Below, in pieces: positions 26,701-40,632 of a DNA stretch of 64,000 nucleotides. The notes beneath the pieces were generated by a model, which searched no databases, was not told the DNA's origin, and was given only the letters and a program-made list of their open reading frames with translations. Each line of letters starts with the position of its first letter. Within the stretch, counting starts at the first letter, position 1. The DNA is from Oegoconia quadripuncta. Its lineage: Eukaryota > Arthropoda > Insecta > Lepidoptera > Autostichidae. The stretch lies in NCBI GenBank assembly GCA_949316235.1, contig OX438744.1, positions 33,104,778 to 33,168,777 on the forward strand, in the 5' to 3' direction. Position numbers and translations under genes: made by a program.

Positions 26701-29700
26701 TTCAGGGATCCATACCTCAAAACGTAAAAAGAGAACCCTTATAGGATCACTTTTTTGTCAGTCCGTCTGGCTGTCAAAGCACTTTTGCTCAGAAACACCT
26801 GGAGGTATCGATTGGAAATTAATATCGAATACTTAGTTCTGAGGCCTCATACTGCTGTAAAAAGTTCAAGATTAAAGTACCTTCAAAAGTTTATCGATTG
26901 TATTAAATAAAATAAAAAGAAAGAAAGAAGAAGAAGAAAGAAGGAAAGATGACAGGAAACTCAGCAATCTTCTGTTTCAGAATAATAATGGCAGCTAAAG
27001 TAGTATTATAACTAAACATTACTACAGTTCGATGACCAATATTAACTAAATCGTAATGGCTCAGATTATATTTGGTCTTTACCTATGAAATTGGAGTTTT
27101 TTTTCTTCGTTAATCATATGTACCAATTCCTGCGATTTTCGAAGCTATATCCAAATTTGTTTTTTATTTGGAAAATGGAATATTATTTCAAGGTTTCACA
27201 TGAAATATTTTTAAATTTCTGGGCTAAATCACAAAATTAAAAAAAAATTAACAAAGCTCTTTTCATGTGCTTCCCATAATCATTTCTTAGATTCGCAGAA
27301 ACTTTTATAAAGCGGTTACTTTTAAAAATTAACACTACCTATATTTAACTTAATGTTATTCGATAATACACACAAAGTTTAGCTAAATTTGGATTTGCCG
27401 TTTCCAAAAAAAAAAACAAAAATGTTTGTATGGAGAAAACAGTCTTAATGAAATTCTTCATACAAAACGCCAATTTCATAGGTAAGGACCTAATAATCAA
27501 AAAGATATATAGTAAGTATACAATGTGAGTTGATGTCGATCGAGAGGGATAAAATGTGTGCGACTTGGTTCTGTATGATCTATACGTAAGTAAACTCAAT
27601 ACACTGAATACATTATGATGTTATATATGGAAACCTCGGGACACGAAGTATCACGTTATATGATTCTGATGACTCTACACATGACATAATATGAATTGAT
27701 AATGGTGTCAATTCTTATGTACACCAACTAAACTAAACTAAAACCAGTTTTAAAGTAGTATACTGTCTCTTTCTGCCTGGAACACTACGATGCGACGGCA
27801 CCACTCCAAAACTAGTTTTAGTTTAGTTGGTGTACATCCAAATCGACACCAATGATAGCTCATGAAATCGCACCCCTGTCCTCTTCAAACTTACCTACAA
27901 AAAGTCATGCAAAACAAATTACCAGCCCACTTACATCTTTCACCCGAATAACTTCTAAATACAGCCAATGAATGAACAGGAAAGTTTCTATTACTCACCA
28001 ATTCGGCCTGATTCGTTTACTTTTGTCGGACAGTTTGTTACAAGTCTCGTAGACCTTCGTCTAACCAATTTTGAGGGTAGCTTGTATGGAAAAGAATTTT
28101 GTTGGAGTTATTTTGATTATTACCCGCCTCCTATTATTATTACATTGAGCCACGGAGGCGGTTCTCCGTGGCTCTATGTAAACAACATTGGGTTTACGAT
28201 TCGGAGGTCGCGGGTTCGATCCCCAGCTGGGTGCATGTTTGGTTGGTGGTGGAATGATATTCATTTTCATAATTTTTTATAATTCCGTAATTTAAAAGGT
28301 TAAAAAACGGTATCCTTATTTCAGGTAGACATTCAAAATTAACCTATAAATAGACATATATTTATGGACCGGGTCCTTCAATGGAATTGTGGTTGGTGGT
28401 AGAGCATATTAAATGTCCGCCTGGCTAGCTACCACCATCTTATCTAAATCTGCCGCCAAGCAGCAATGTTAATAGCATTGTTGTATTCCGGTTGTCAGAG
28501 CTAAGATAGCCAGTCCCCCAAATATGTTAAGGTTTCCGGGTCACGCTTCCACCTTCGACCTCATCTTCACAGGTGTGATTGAGGTCAAGTACCAACCCGT
28601 TATGCATAAAAAAAACCACAATTAAGTTACAGTTGCCTCCAATAAATACCTCACAACTTATACCGAAATATACTATTGAAAACGATTAGCAAAGTTAAGC
28701 AACAATTAGAGCTGTCAGTCCTTACCTGGGTGACGACTAGTAGCATTGCCACACGAGTGTTTCCATGCTTAAGTCTAATCTGTCTGACGGCTTGTGTGCT
28801 GGATTATGAATTTAAGTGGCCACTCGTCCGCAACAAACTGGGCCTACGGTCGAGTAGCCCACTTTTTTAATTCACGGCTCATAATCGAGTCGAACTCATT
28901 AGTGATTCAAAAGCCTCGATTTAATTAAATGGTAATATCTTATTGCCAAATAGCGAAATTGGAATTAATGCCTAAAGCCGCATGAATGCTATTGAATGTC
29001 CTGGTCAGAGGAGGCCAATTACTCATTATCTTGTAAAGCCTATTTAGCTGTGATACCAACCGTTTAACTGCAAAAAATAGCAAAGCTTAATATTTCGCAA
29101 ACGGATCCCTGAATCAATAAACTATTGAATCTCTAATATTTTTAATCGTCCTCTCCAACGACAAACCCATTGTGTGATACAAAAATAAAAAATATATATT
29201 CCCCACTTAGCGAATAAAGGAGGCACTCTAAAAATCATGATTTTAATTTTTGTCGGTATGATTAATATGTATATCCATCCCCTTGTACTGAGAGCTTCTA
29301 AGATAAGCCTTCTTCCCTTATTCCTTCCTTAGTTATTGACTACATAACCCTAAAACGCATTTGGTATAATTTTAATGCAAATGATACCCAGTCACCAGTT
29401 TGCTGATAAATAACGAATATTAACTCAAATGCACTAAAATCTATTGTTACAAGTTTTGTTATTGTCTCATTCAAATCATCCAAATTAAACCAACAATGGC
29501 ATGGATGACGTTAGATATAGCCTGTAGTATAGATAACAAAACCACGGAGGACAACGAACACGAACAATGACCTGCAGGGTTGCCATAAAAATGTGATTTC
29601 GAAAATTATGGATTTTGTTGTGTTGTTCAGGCCTGGAATAAGCTGCCGGAAGAGGTTGTTTCCGCCCAATCAGTGAATTCGTTCAAGAATAGATTGAACA

Positions 29701-32700
29701 AATTTTTAAAAAAACTAGTGATGACTTAAATAGTGACTGAATAACAACATAATGAACAATATGAACTCTTCCAACACTGTGACATAGACATACCAGCAGT
29801 AATGCTGCTCGTCTATAATAATATAATAATAATAATAATAATAATTTTCAAAATTTCACAACGTTTTGTGGGGAGGCAACTGTTCTGTCTTTACAGCATT
29901 TTTGAGGTTAGTAGATATTTATCTGTAAAATAAATAGAAACCCACCCACCTCTTCCCGTGGGTGTCGTAAAAGGCGACTACGGGACTTTCCATCAAAAAC
30001 ATATGTAGATTTGCAAGTTTTAACGACGATTAGCTCATATTCTATGACAAGGTGAACCGTGGATGTCTTTTCAAGCATTGAACTATTGAAATACCCAAAC
30101 GCTAATATTTGGTATATCTCTGACCACCCCATATGGGAATAAGATACACACCTTAAATAACTATTTAAGTATTTAAAAACGAAATAAGCCGATAGCATAT
30201 TTTGTATTTTGCGGACGCCATGTCTGATATTTTTTACAATAAAATGTATCCCATGCCTCTCCGGGTAAAGACGAATCTTACGACACTATGCACTTCGAAT
30301 TCGGTCAAGCCGTTTAGGCTATAGGATGCGCCAAAGAAACGGACATGCATACATACATATAAACATACTTACATACGTACACTCGAAAAACTCACTCCTT
30401 TCATTGGCAATCGGGTAAAAAAGTAATGCACAGAACCGTGGTACTTTGCCTATGTACCTCATAAGAAACCTCATGGTCACACAACGAGTAATAGAGAGGA
30501 AGTTTCACTACAAGTTCTAACTACAAGAACGAAAGACATCGACATAGCATTTATGTATAAATGTAAAGAGATGTTAATTGATTGGTTAAATACGTTATCA
30601 TATGATCAAACTGAAATCTTATTGGAGAGAGTGGTTTAAAATCGTTGAATCTATTAGACATAACACATACTCGCACGCATTCACTCACTCACATACACTA
30701 ACACTCTCTCTCTCACTCTCACACACACGCACACGCACACGCACGCGCACGCGCACGCGCACGCGCCCACGCACACGCACAGGCACACGCACACGCACAC
30801 ACACACACATTTCTCAAAAATTGTTATAATACTTGGGTAAGAGCGAGCCATCCTCAACTCAAGTAATAAATTTTACTTTGTGGGGTTGACTCAGCACAAC
30901 TATTGTTAAAAATTTGAGAAATAAATGTTTATTTTATTATTATAAACTATAAAGGTTAACTTAGACTACCTACTTCTGAACGCTATTGAAGACGTATAAA
31001 ATGAAAGCACAAGAAATTACGGTTGGTCGGTAACCCTGACAGGACCGAGGAGTCTCTTTCATCCGCTTTCACTTCGTGGGAACACATACAGCTGTTCAAA
31101 TTACTTTCTCTAACTTGCGGCGGAAAATACTCGAGCGTCGAAAAATACCTTTTGAAACCGTTGTTACAGTGAAAAAAGGCTTTTAGGGTTTTCAGTACAA
31201 TGTTGATGACAATGTGAATGCGGTACCTATAACTATTTACAGTAATATGAATACTCCGGGCCCATTGGCTTACCATTCCTTGACTTCTGTATTGGTTCTG
31301 TGAGCAGAATTAGTGGGACATTTTGTCGCATTAGTTGTGTGTACAGAACTGGATAACTTTTGACGCTGACTTTCTGAGACGAATTCTAAGTTATAGTTCG
31401 AACTTATAACCGTCAAGTCGTATGAGAAATTGACAGTTTCTTGTGAGTTTGAGGTCACGCCAAGTTCACGTCTCAGAATGTCAATGTTTTACACCTTTAC
31501 AATCAACGTAGATCAGTGTGATTGATCATCGTCGATTTATATGCCGATAACTATTTAACATATACATGCATTATTTTATTCAAGTAATGTTACGCTTATC
31601 ATTATTCATTACACAATATTCCAATATATAAGACTGTAGCTTTAATAGTCCCTGAACTAATGACCCTTAAAAAATAGATTTTGGCACTCACTGACAGATC
31701 ATGTAAACTTTTAGACCATTTGTAGTAGATATTTATATTTTATGATCCCTGGTCCCTTGATACGACACGATATTTTTTTGAAGAACATAATTGAGGGAAA
31801 GATTGAAGGAAGGAGAGGAAGGAGAAGATCTAGGCGTAATTACTTTGACCAAGTAAAGAAAAGGTGAATATCGTATCGTACCAAAAGGTTAAAACGAGGG
31901 CGGAAAGTAGAGAGACGTGGTCATTAATCAACCGACAAGAGCATAGCTCTTAAATTGAAGAAGAAGACCTGCATGCCTGAGAAATAAAAATTCTAAGACA
32001 TGTGAAGTCCCCAACCCGCATTGGGAAAGTGGGGTGGACTATGGCCCGTACTCCGTCATTATACGAGGGAAGGCCTATATCCCTGCAGTGGAATGTTTAC
32101 GGGCTGAGATGATGATTATGAACGTCGAGCCTTGCGTGATCAAGTATGGATCGAGCGTAGATCGAACGACGTTGTCGGTGTACATCGTAATCCCAGTCGA
32201 TTGATCACTATTTTCATTGTACTTTATTCAATTACCTTTTAGATCGATTGATCGATCTGTAGCATCGATGCTACGTAGATTGTGCAGGTGTAACAATACC
32301 CTAAGGATATTCAGAGGTGAAATCTGAGTTGAGTCGAACTTACAAATGTCAAGCAAGTCGTACGAATAATGTGAGTTTGAGTTCATAGGTACGTAGTTTC
32401 TCTGAATATCTTGGGCTTCTTGTCCTATTGATTATGCTCACAGAACTAATTCAATTATTATTTGCGACTCGTGGGCCCCTCAGTTTTCCTTACATATAAC
32501 CCGGTTTACCACTACATTCTGCATTCTACATTACATGTACATGTATTTATGTAGTACATCAACCATCCGGTATCCACAACACAAGCCTGTTGCTTACTGT
32601 GGAACTAGATGGCGCTGTGTGTATGTCTAAGGATATTTATTTATTTTATTATTGCTCACTAGATGATGCCCCTAAATCTCGCGTCCAATTGTGGGAAGAG

Positions 32701-35700
32701 CTCTCTCTACCGACCTTTATAACACTTGCAGAGAGGCTTCCACCGGGTCAAGATCTGGTGTGGATCGTATGGAAATCTCTCAACAGACTGCGTCGGTACG
32801 CAGTCTGTTGCGTGGGTACGCAGTCGGTAGATACCGAAAGAACATGTCCAAGTGTCGTGTCCCGACACTTGTACGCTACAGGGTCTCTATGATGCCACAG
32901 ACTGATGGTCTTTGAGTGATGTGCCACACTGAGTTATAACCCATTTGTGCTACTGCGGCACACAATCGCTCTTTGTATTTTCTAATCTTTACTTTTATTT
33001 GTATGTATATTTCTTTGTAATTTAAAAATTGTATAGTTGTGTGAACGCAGTGGCGTAAATAAATGCTTTATCTATCTGTACGCGTGGCCACATTCTGGTC
33101 CTCAAGAATTGGATGTTTGAGCCATTGACTCTCTAAGAACAAGAATCCTTTCTTACGCTCGCTTGACAAATTACTATTATTGTTGAAATCATTCCATAGA
33201 ACCTTGCAAACCTGCTAACAGTAAAGTAAAAGTAGAATGAACATTTGACATTGATCGAACTACAATGATAATTTTCGCTCTACAAAAATAAATAACACTG
33301 GTTTGCTTTCAGCCTTGTAAAGTGGGTTGACACCCAATCACGGAGCTAACTGAACTTATATATTGAAAATAGATTGCGAAAGTCAAATGATACCTGACTG
33401 TGAGTGACACCAAAATAACATCTATGAAAATTTTACATTTAACCATTTTTTGATGTTTAAATGTAATAGAAATAACCTTAAGATCGATTCACGAAACCAC
33501 CTTCGCTATCGGAAATTCTGTGCTATTCTCAGAGTCCTATGCAATATAAATGATCTACTCAAACCTACTCTGTGTAATAGAATGACGTGACACATTTTCC
33601 ATTTAGAAATTCACACAAGATCCTTCGTGATAAACAGAAGTGTTATTCGGCATTCGGTATCTTCTCACTCAAAACCCGCTAATCTAATGTTATTTATAAC
33701 ATATTATAGCAATAGCTTTAAGTGTTTCTAATGGCAACGCATAGGTACACGCGTGACTTTAACACTTACCAATATCAATAATGTGTACTATGAACACCAA
33801 TGGGCCAAGTGTAAAGCCTTGTAGGACACCGTTGTTCGTAGGTTCGTAGAGGTGTATAAAGTTGTAATTTTATATATTGTTTAATTAATTAATTTTCGAA
33901 CTAGGGTACCTAACTAAACAACATGAATATGCAAAGCGTACAACCTAAAACAAGACAGAATAGTCAACATAACAGTAACACTACACTATAAAACGCTTGT
34001 AAGGAGTACTAGACTCACTTCAAATAGCCGTCAACGTGTTATATTAGTTATTTTTATTTTGTATTTTTTATTTTTCTGTTACTTTCATATACGTGCCTAT
34101 TTTATTTCGAACACAAATTAGATGCCTAGGCCTTAGGATTGACTTAGTTCACTACTTTACCACACAAGGCTGTTTACCTTTATGTTTCACAGACACTGAG
34201 CTTCTTTTTAGTGTACTCCTGACCTCACACACCGTACAAATGCCCGCAGTTACCTCAACTCTTGGCTTCCAACACCTTCGGCCTTCGGATGGTCCTTGGA
34301 CTGCTGATAGAGCATTGTCGTGGCGGCGAAAACTTACCCTAGTTCTCGTGTCTACCTCATCTCTAACCACGAGACACTTTTAACGGAATATAAGATTTCA
34401 GTTGAGTCGGATCCGTTAAGGGTGTTTCAATGTGCGGCTGGGGAGCACGGTTGGTGGGTGGGCAGTAGTGAGTGTTGGTAACGTGGTTATGGGGCAGCGG
34501 CGGCGTGGGGTGATTGCCCGCCGGCGGTACGCGCGCTGTTCGAGGCCCCGAAGCGTACGTCGGCGCGCGCGCCGTCGCTCACCCGCTACGCCGCGCCCGA
34601 CGGTACCATCCTGCTCCTCACCGAGAACGGCACCAGACTGATGACGCGCGCCGCCGCCGCCAGCCTTCTGCGCGCCGCCCTCCTCTCCCCGCGCCCCCCT
34701 CAACCCCGCCACGGTGAGCCGCCGCCGCACCCTCTCTTCATCTTCTCTCTCTCTCTATGTGTCTCTGTCGGATTCCGTCGCCTCTCGCACTGCACGCTTC
34801 GCACTACGCTTCGTAAGGTAGGAGCGTGACGTACGTATATACGGGTCATTTGATTCGTATTCGGATAATTTTCAGAGTACTTCTAGAAGAAATCACCTAG
34901 ATCCTAATATCAGTCACTAGACATTTCTTTTAAATTCTTTTCACGAGCAATTCGCAAAATATTAAGTTGACGGTGATTTAAACTTTTGACACTGCTTGAC
35001 TTTCAATATTTAACGACCGATAAAAGTTTTCAAATTATCAGCAATTCCTTGTTTTATCTCTAGTTCACTCTTTCGAAGTTTAACGTTTAGCTATGTTAGT
35101 AAAATCAGCTTAATTTTATATACGATGTTAGGTACTTAGATGATAATTAAAATTCGCTCCTACTTTATGCATGCATGCTTTTAGATTACTGCTGTTTCCA
35201 TTCTCCTTATGTTAACACTTATCAACCATTTTAGATTTTCATTGTTGATAAAAAGTGCTTTGAATTTCTGAAATGGTCTCCTGATGTGATTGCATGGTGC
35301 ATGTTTTCTTTCTGCATTTCCTATTTTCTACGATCTCTATGGTTACTGCGCGGCATAGAATTGGCTTTTTGACGATAGTTCGAGCGGGACTGCCAATCGA
35401 CAAAGGCTTTGCTATTCTAATTTTCTAATCGGGGCTACGTTCTAAATTTTATATGAATCATCGAATTTACTTTTTGCAAGATAAATGTCGTAACGTTTGC
35501 CGATATCGTTGTTGATTGTTTGGATGATCGTTTTATCTTTGCCGTCAGTAGGGTCAGATTATTTTTAATCGATGTGTTTAACCGATCCACCGGCGCGATC
35601 GTCTCTGACCAAAATCTCGGAGTCCCGTCGCGCTATGGCTCGGTGGTCGAGAGTACCACAGCTAAGCGATTCGATGGATGCCATTCCAGTAAAGCTGATG

Positions 35701-38700
35701 TCGGACGGACGGAACGCAAATCGGAACGCGACCGGAGTGACGTCATGGATCGGCGGTATGTCCATAACGCAGGACGGGAACCTCATTGCACCAGACAAAA
35801 TAATGACGCACGTCCACCGGTACGCGAGTCCCCACTACAACCCCCATGGACATCATTACCATCGCTGGAATCATGAGCCAGGGGGGAGCGAGGATCCCCT
35901 GTATGCCACCAAGACAGTCTACGGCCCTGGATACATTGATGAGAACCGTACGTATTATTAACATATTTAGGACGTTGACAAATCTCTCAAAATACTTAGT
36001 AACTACTTAATCTTCTTAGATTATCCCCTGCATGATAGAAGAATACAGTCATTTAGTATAGATAAAGAATATCACAATGAAATCAAGAGAAACAGAGATG
36101 TCTGTAGTACGCACAAAGACAATGTAAACACGGTATTAGACTATATCGAGAGATTAGTCGACGTCTTTAGAAGAACTAGGTGTAACAATTATTTGTAACA
36201 CACTTGAAAACAGACAGTATAATTAACCATAGATATCGTAAGTTACACTCACTTATTTCAGCTTTGAACATGTACAGTTCTAGACAGATCATGTACCTAC
36301 AAACCATTATACACGAGTGGTTTGATTGTCCTTCATTGACAGCACTACTTAGGCTCAACTCACACCAAAAGAGCGTCGAAGCGCAGCGAAGCGGAGCGCA
36401 GTTTCAGTGTCATGAGAATTTTAACTTTATTTTCATTACTATAATACTATAATACAGGCGCACGGCTCCGTTTATGGAATTCGCCGGAATTCCCGCGGCT
36501 CCGCGGGCATCCGCGCGCCTCGTTCGAGTTTCTCATGCGATAATGAGTATTATAGTAATGAAAATAAAGTTAAAATTCTCATGACACTGAAACTGCGCTC
36601 CGCTTCGCTGCGCTTCGACGCTCTTTTGGTGTGAGTTGAGCCTTACTGTATTTACTCCAGGTGCTAACTACCCTCAATCCCTTCTTGTTTTAATTTTTCA
36701 ACTTCAGTATCGAGCACTTTCTAGTTTTCTAGACCTTACACTTCATAGTCTTAACTTAGGAGTTGGACTAAAGAAAGTGCCTCATTTTTAAAGAGACATG
36801 GAGTAAAGCTTTGCGTAGACTTAAAGACTTAGGATTTTCTTAGCGAAATGCTTTAGAAACCCCTTAAAATCTGCTTCCCCTTTTCCTTGTACACAGTAAA
36901 TATAGTTTAGTTTTGAAGAAACGGTTTCGAAAAGGCGCTTTGAACTCGGATATCTCCGCGAAGCTTTGCAATTTTCGCTTAGGATTCATAGTCCGGTGTC
37001 GATTAATTTTTGTTGAATGTTAATGCGGAGTGTCCCAATTTCCGAATTAATTTGATGGAATCCTGTGATTTTGTGATCAACAGAGCTATTTATAACGTTA
37101 TTCGATATTACACGATTCCATTTATTTGGGTAGTCATGTAGCTTTAATTTTAATATAGGCACCTCATTACATTATGGTTTACAATAAGTAATAAATCAAA
37201 TTGTTTTATAAATAGCATGATCTACAACAGGTTTCGCTTGTATTTCGAAATCGTATACTTTCTCATTATACCTACATAATTTTATCATTGGCAACTCATG
37301 TATTTTGAGGATAACTTTTAAATCTTTAATATTAATAATTTTTCACACATCCGTTTCTATGCCACAATTTGTAAATTTATCATTGTCTTGGCATGAGCAA
37401 ATTGTATTATGAAATCACGTTTAAATTCAATATTTGTGTTCTATTTTGTTTACATGTTCCTCTATTATACATTTCTTTTTGTTTCAATTTATCATTCTTT
37501 TAAGGAACCAAAGCGTATTTGTTTCTGTCTTAGTGTCTTTTAAAATATTATTGCGTGGGTGATTTGTTTGAATACTGAAATTATAAAATCTCAATTTTTC
37601 TAAATGTTGATATATGTTCTATGTACTTTAATTACACTAAACGATTGTAGGATACAAGGCTCTACGTATGATTCTGTTTTAACATAATAGTGCCGTAATA
37701 CGTACCTATCATGTTTTACGCGATAATGAGATTCGAATTAATACTGCATCATTCCTATCAAACGCGGATTTATTTTGAAATATAAAACTATTTACGTAAT
37801 AGTTGTAATGAACAGGCGTTCGTGAATAATATTTATATAAAACGTATTCACTATTAAGCATATTCTGTAGACTGATTTATTTACTAATAATGTTAAAATG
37901 TTAATTTTAAGGCCTTCAACGATCTCACTGTCAATAAACAACTTGCACTAACATAACTAACACAAACCAACAGAGAGGATTGGCAAAGAGAACGGTAAAG
38001 CAGGTGATGATAAGGTGGCTCTTCAATCCACCTGCCACGTGGCTCTCGACTCGTGCATCAAGGACGAAGAGTGCGTCACCTCTCTCACTCCGGTCATGCA
38101 GAAGTGCCACACAAGCGAATGCGACAGGGAAGGCTGCATGGAAGCCTTGCGAGGGTTCTACAGGAAGCCGGGCGTGCATTGGAATACAGAGATCGCGTTC
38201 TGTCTTTGCAAGTAAGTGTGAACTTGCTGTTTTTACAACGTCAATTCTACTCAAGTTCAATTCACAATCTTATGTGTCAGTACAATCGGGTCCATAGTTT
38301 ATCATACAGGGCTGACTTTGCGACGGGTAATTCGTTTCCACCTGGGATGCCGTAGGTACATGAAGGCTGGGCTTGGGCACCGTGACAATTGTAACAGGGT
38401 CGTGGCCCTCTTTTTTTTTAATATATTTCGGACACTTACACCAATCATCTAGTCCCCAACTAAGCAAAGCTTGTGCTATAGATACTAGATAACGGATAAA
38501 CATACATAAATATTTACATAAACATCCAAGACTCGGGAATAAATGTTCCTATTCATCACAAACATTTACCCCTCGCGGGATTCGAACCCGCAACCGTTGG
38601 TGTCGCTGATAGGGTCACTATCCACTACACCAATCGGTCGTCAAATCTTACCTTACCTATCCAGCAGACTTGTACGGGATATACGGCGAATATACAACCC

Positions 38701-40588
38701 CAGAATAAATTGAAGTCCTGTGTTTTATTTAGCACTCATGCGTTTATAATTATTATGGCAGAATAAAAATAAAGGTCGGTAACCATGACCTCGTCGTAGC
38801 ATTTTCGAAAAAACGACTGACTCCTGTTCTAGAAAACAATTGAGAATTCTGAATTTAAATTTAAATCAAATTCGAAAAAAGTAAAAAGCCAAAGGGTATC
38901 ATCGAAAAGAAGACAAAAGAGGTCGAGATTTAACGTATCGTCGCAACTTACATAATTAATGCATGCTGGCTGTTTAAGCTGATCTCTAAAATGATAGTTT
39001 AGACAAGAAATTTTAGAATACTGCAGTTCAATGAATAACTATGACACTGACTGTACCATTTCCACTTACCCCACACTGATATTGTAAAAATGAAAATATG
39101 TCTGTCTGTACGTTATGAACCCCTGAACTAGTGGTGTTGAAAATCAAAATCTCTACTTTAGAGAGGAATTGTTTATATTGTGAAAACTTTACGATGAGAT
39201 AGGACAGATACAAATAAAAGACAAGAGTTCGCGATAAAGTAAAACTACGCGAGTAAAGTCGCGGGTGAAAGCTAGATCGTAATTCAATTATGTCTCTGAT
39301 TAATTTTTATTGCGAAACAATATAACGTTAAGTATTTTGCGTAAACAGTGTTGTGACAATGAACGATTTCTTCTTTCTTTAAAATTGTGTTTAAAATTTT
39401 CAAATAGAAATCACATTTCATCCTGGATTTTGATTGATCTTGTCATATTTACAAATTCAAATATAATTTATTGAAAAACAACATGTTTGTTTAACCTACA
39501 TCACTTCGTAAAATGTTACTATATTTGTACGGAGACTCCGCCAGACCTTTAAAGTCAATGAAGAAGCACGCAATCCCTCAAAATAGATTGCAACAAAGAC
39601 TAATTTATCACCGGTACCAGGTGGTCATAACCGAATGAGAGATGAGGGTCGCCAATAGGCCCACTCAGCACATAACCCAATCAAATACAATATAATCTGC
39701 TTCTAATTCAACTCTCACACTCTTATGTATTCCCAATACTTTCGTTGCACTTTCAGATGAATTACTAACAGCGATATATTTTGTAGAAAAACGGACAACA
39801 AGGAAGATACTTGCATGAACGCCCAGGAGCGGCTCCATCCGTCTTGCGCCCAGCGTCCACCTGTGGGCTCTCCGCTCCCCGCCTGCCACACCCTCGCCCA
39901 CGCTTGCAGGGAAGACGCCGAGTGCAGGTATGTTTTCTTACAAAAAGCAATTCTCGGTCAATGAATACACTCCAGAAGTGTATTTATATTACACTTAGCT
40001 TTCCGCCCGCGAATTTGTCAGCGTGGATAAAATATGGCTGTATGAGCTACGTACCCGTTGCCTGACCAAAAAACAAACTTATTATTTGCCATATCCGAGA
40101 GGAGTAAATTAAGCCAAAAAAAAACTGTTTTTATTCTTACTCACGGACCATGGATTTAGGAGTAACACAGTCCACGGAGTAAGACATTATTTATGGGGTA
40201 AGTTTTAAAAGCTTTAAATTTTGATTATATTTGGCTTTCTACACTAGCTTTCCGCCCGCGACTTCGTCCGCGTGGAAGATTCCATCACAATCGGTTCAGC
40301 AAAAAAATTTGCCTATATGTTAATCCAGGTCCTAATCTGTTTACTATAATTTTATCCTGAATAATAATACTATCGATTAGTATAGTAAAATAGGGAGTGT
40401 TTGTTTTTTAAATTTTAGTTGGTTCGAGTCCCGGGCGAGGGAAGCGAGTTTTAGAAAATCTTTGAATGCAGTTTGTTTCTTTTTAAAAATAAAGGAATGT
40501 CTCCTTAAAATAAAATAAAATAAAAAAAAAGCCAGCTTAAATATTTAAGGTAGTTTCCCTCCAGGGCCCGACTTATCTTTCCACACTG

Positions 40589-40632
<44 letters not shown>

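Noticed and set aside
30602..30829. Thr/Arg repeat protein
   Set aside because: Translation of a CA/CACGCG microsatellite.
34416..34730. Arg/Gly-rich minus-strand ORF over the CpG island
   Set aside because: Shadow of the GC-rich receptor exon; no motif or splice support.
35520..35876. 118-codon alternative frame over the His-rich exon
   Set aside because: An acceptor at 35,661 could be in phase with the previous exon, but the frame ends in a stop before the donor at 35,948.
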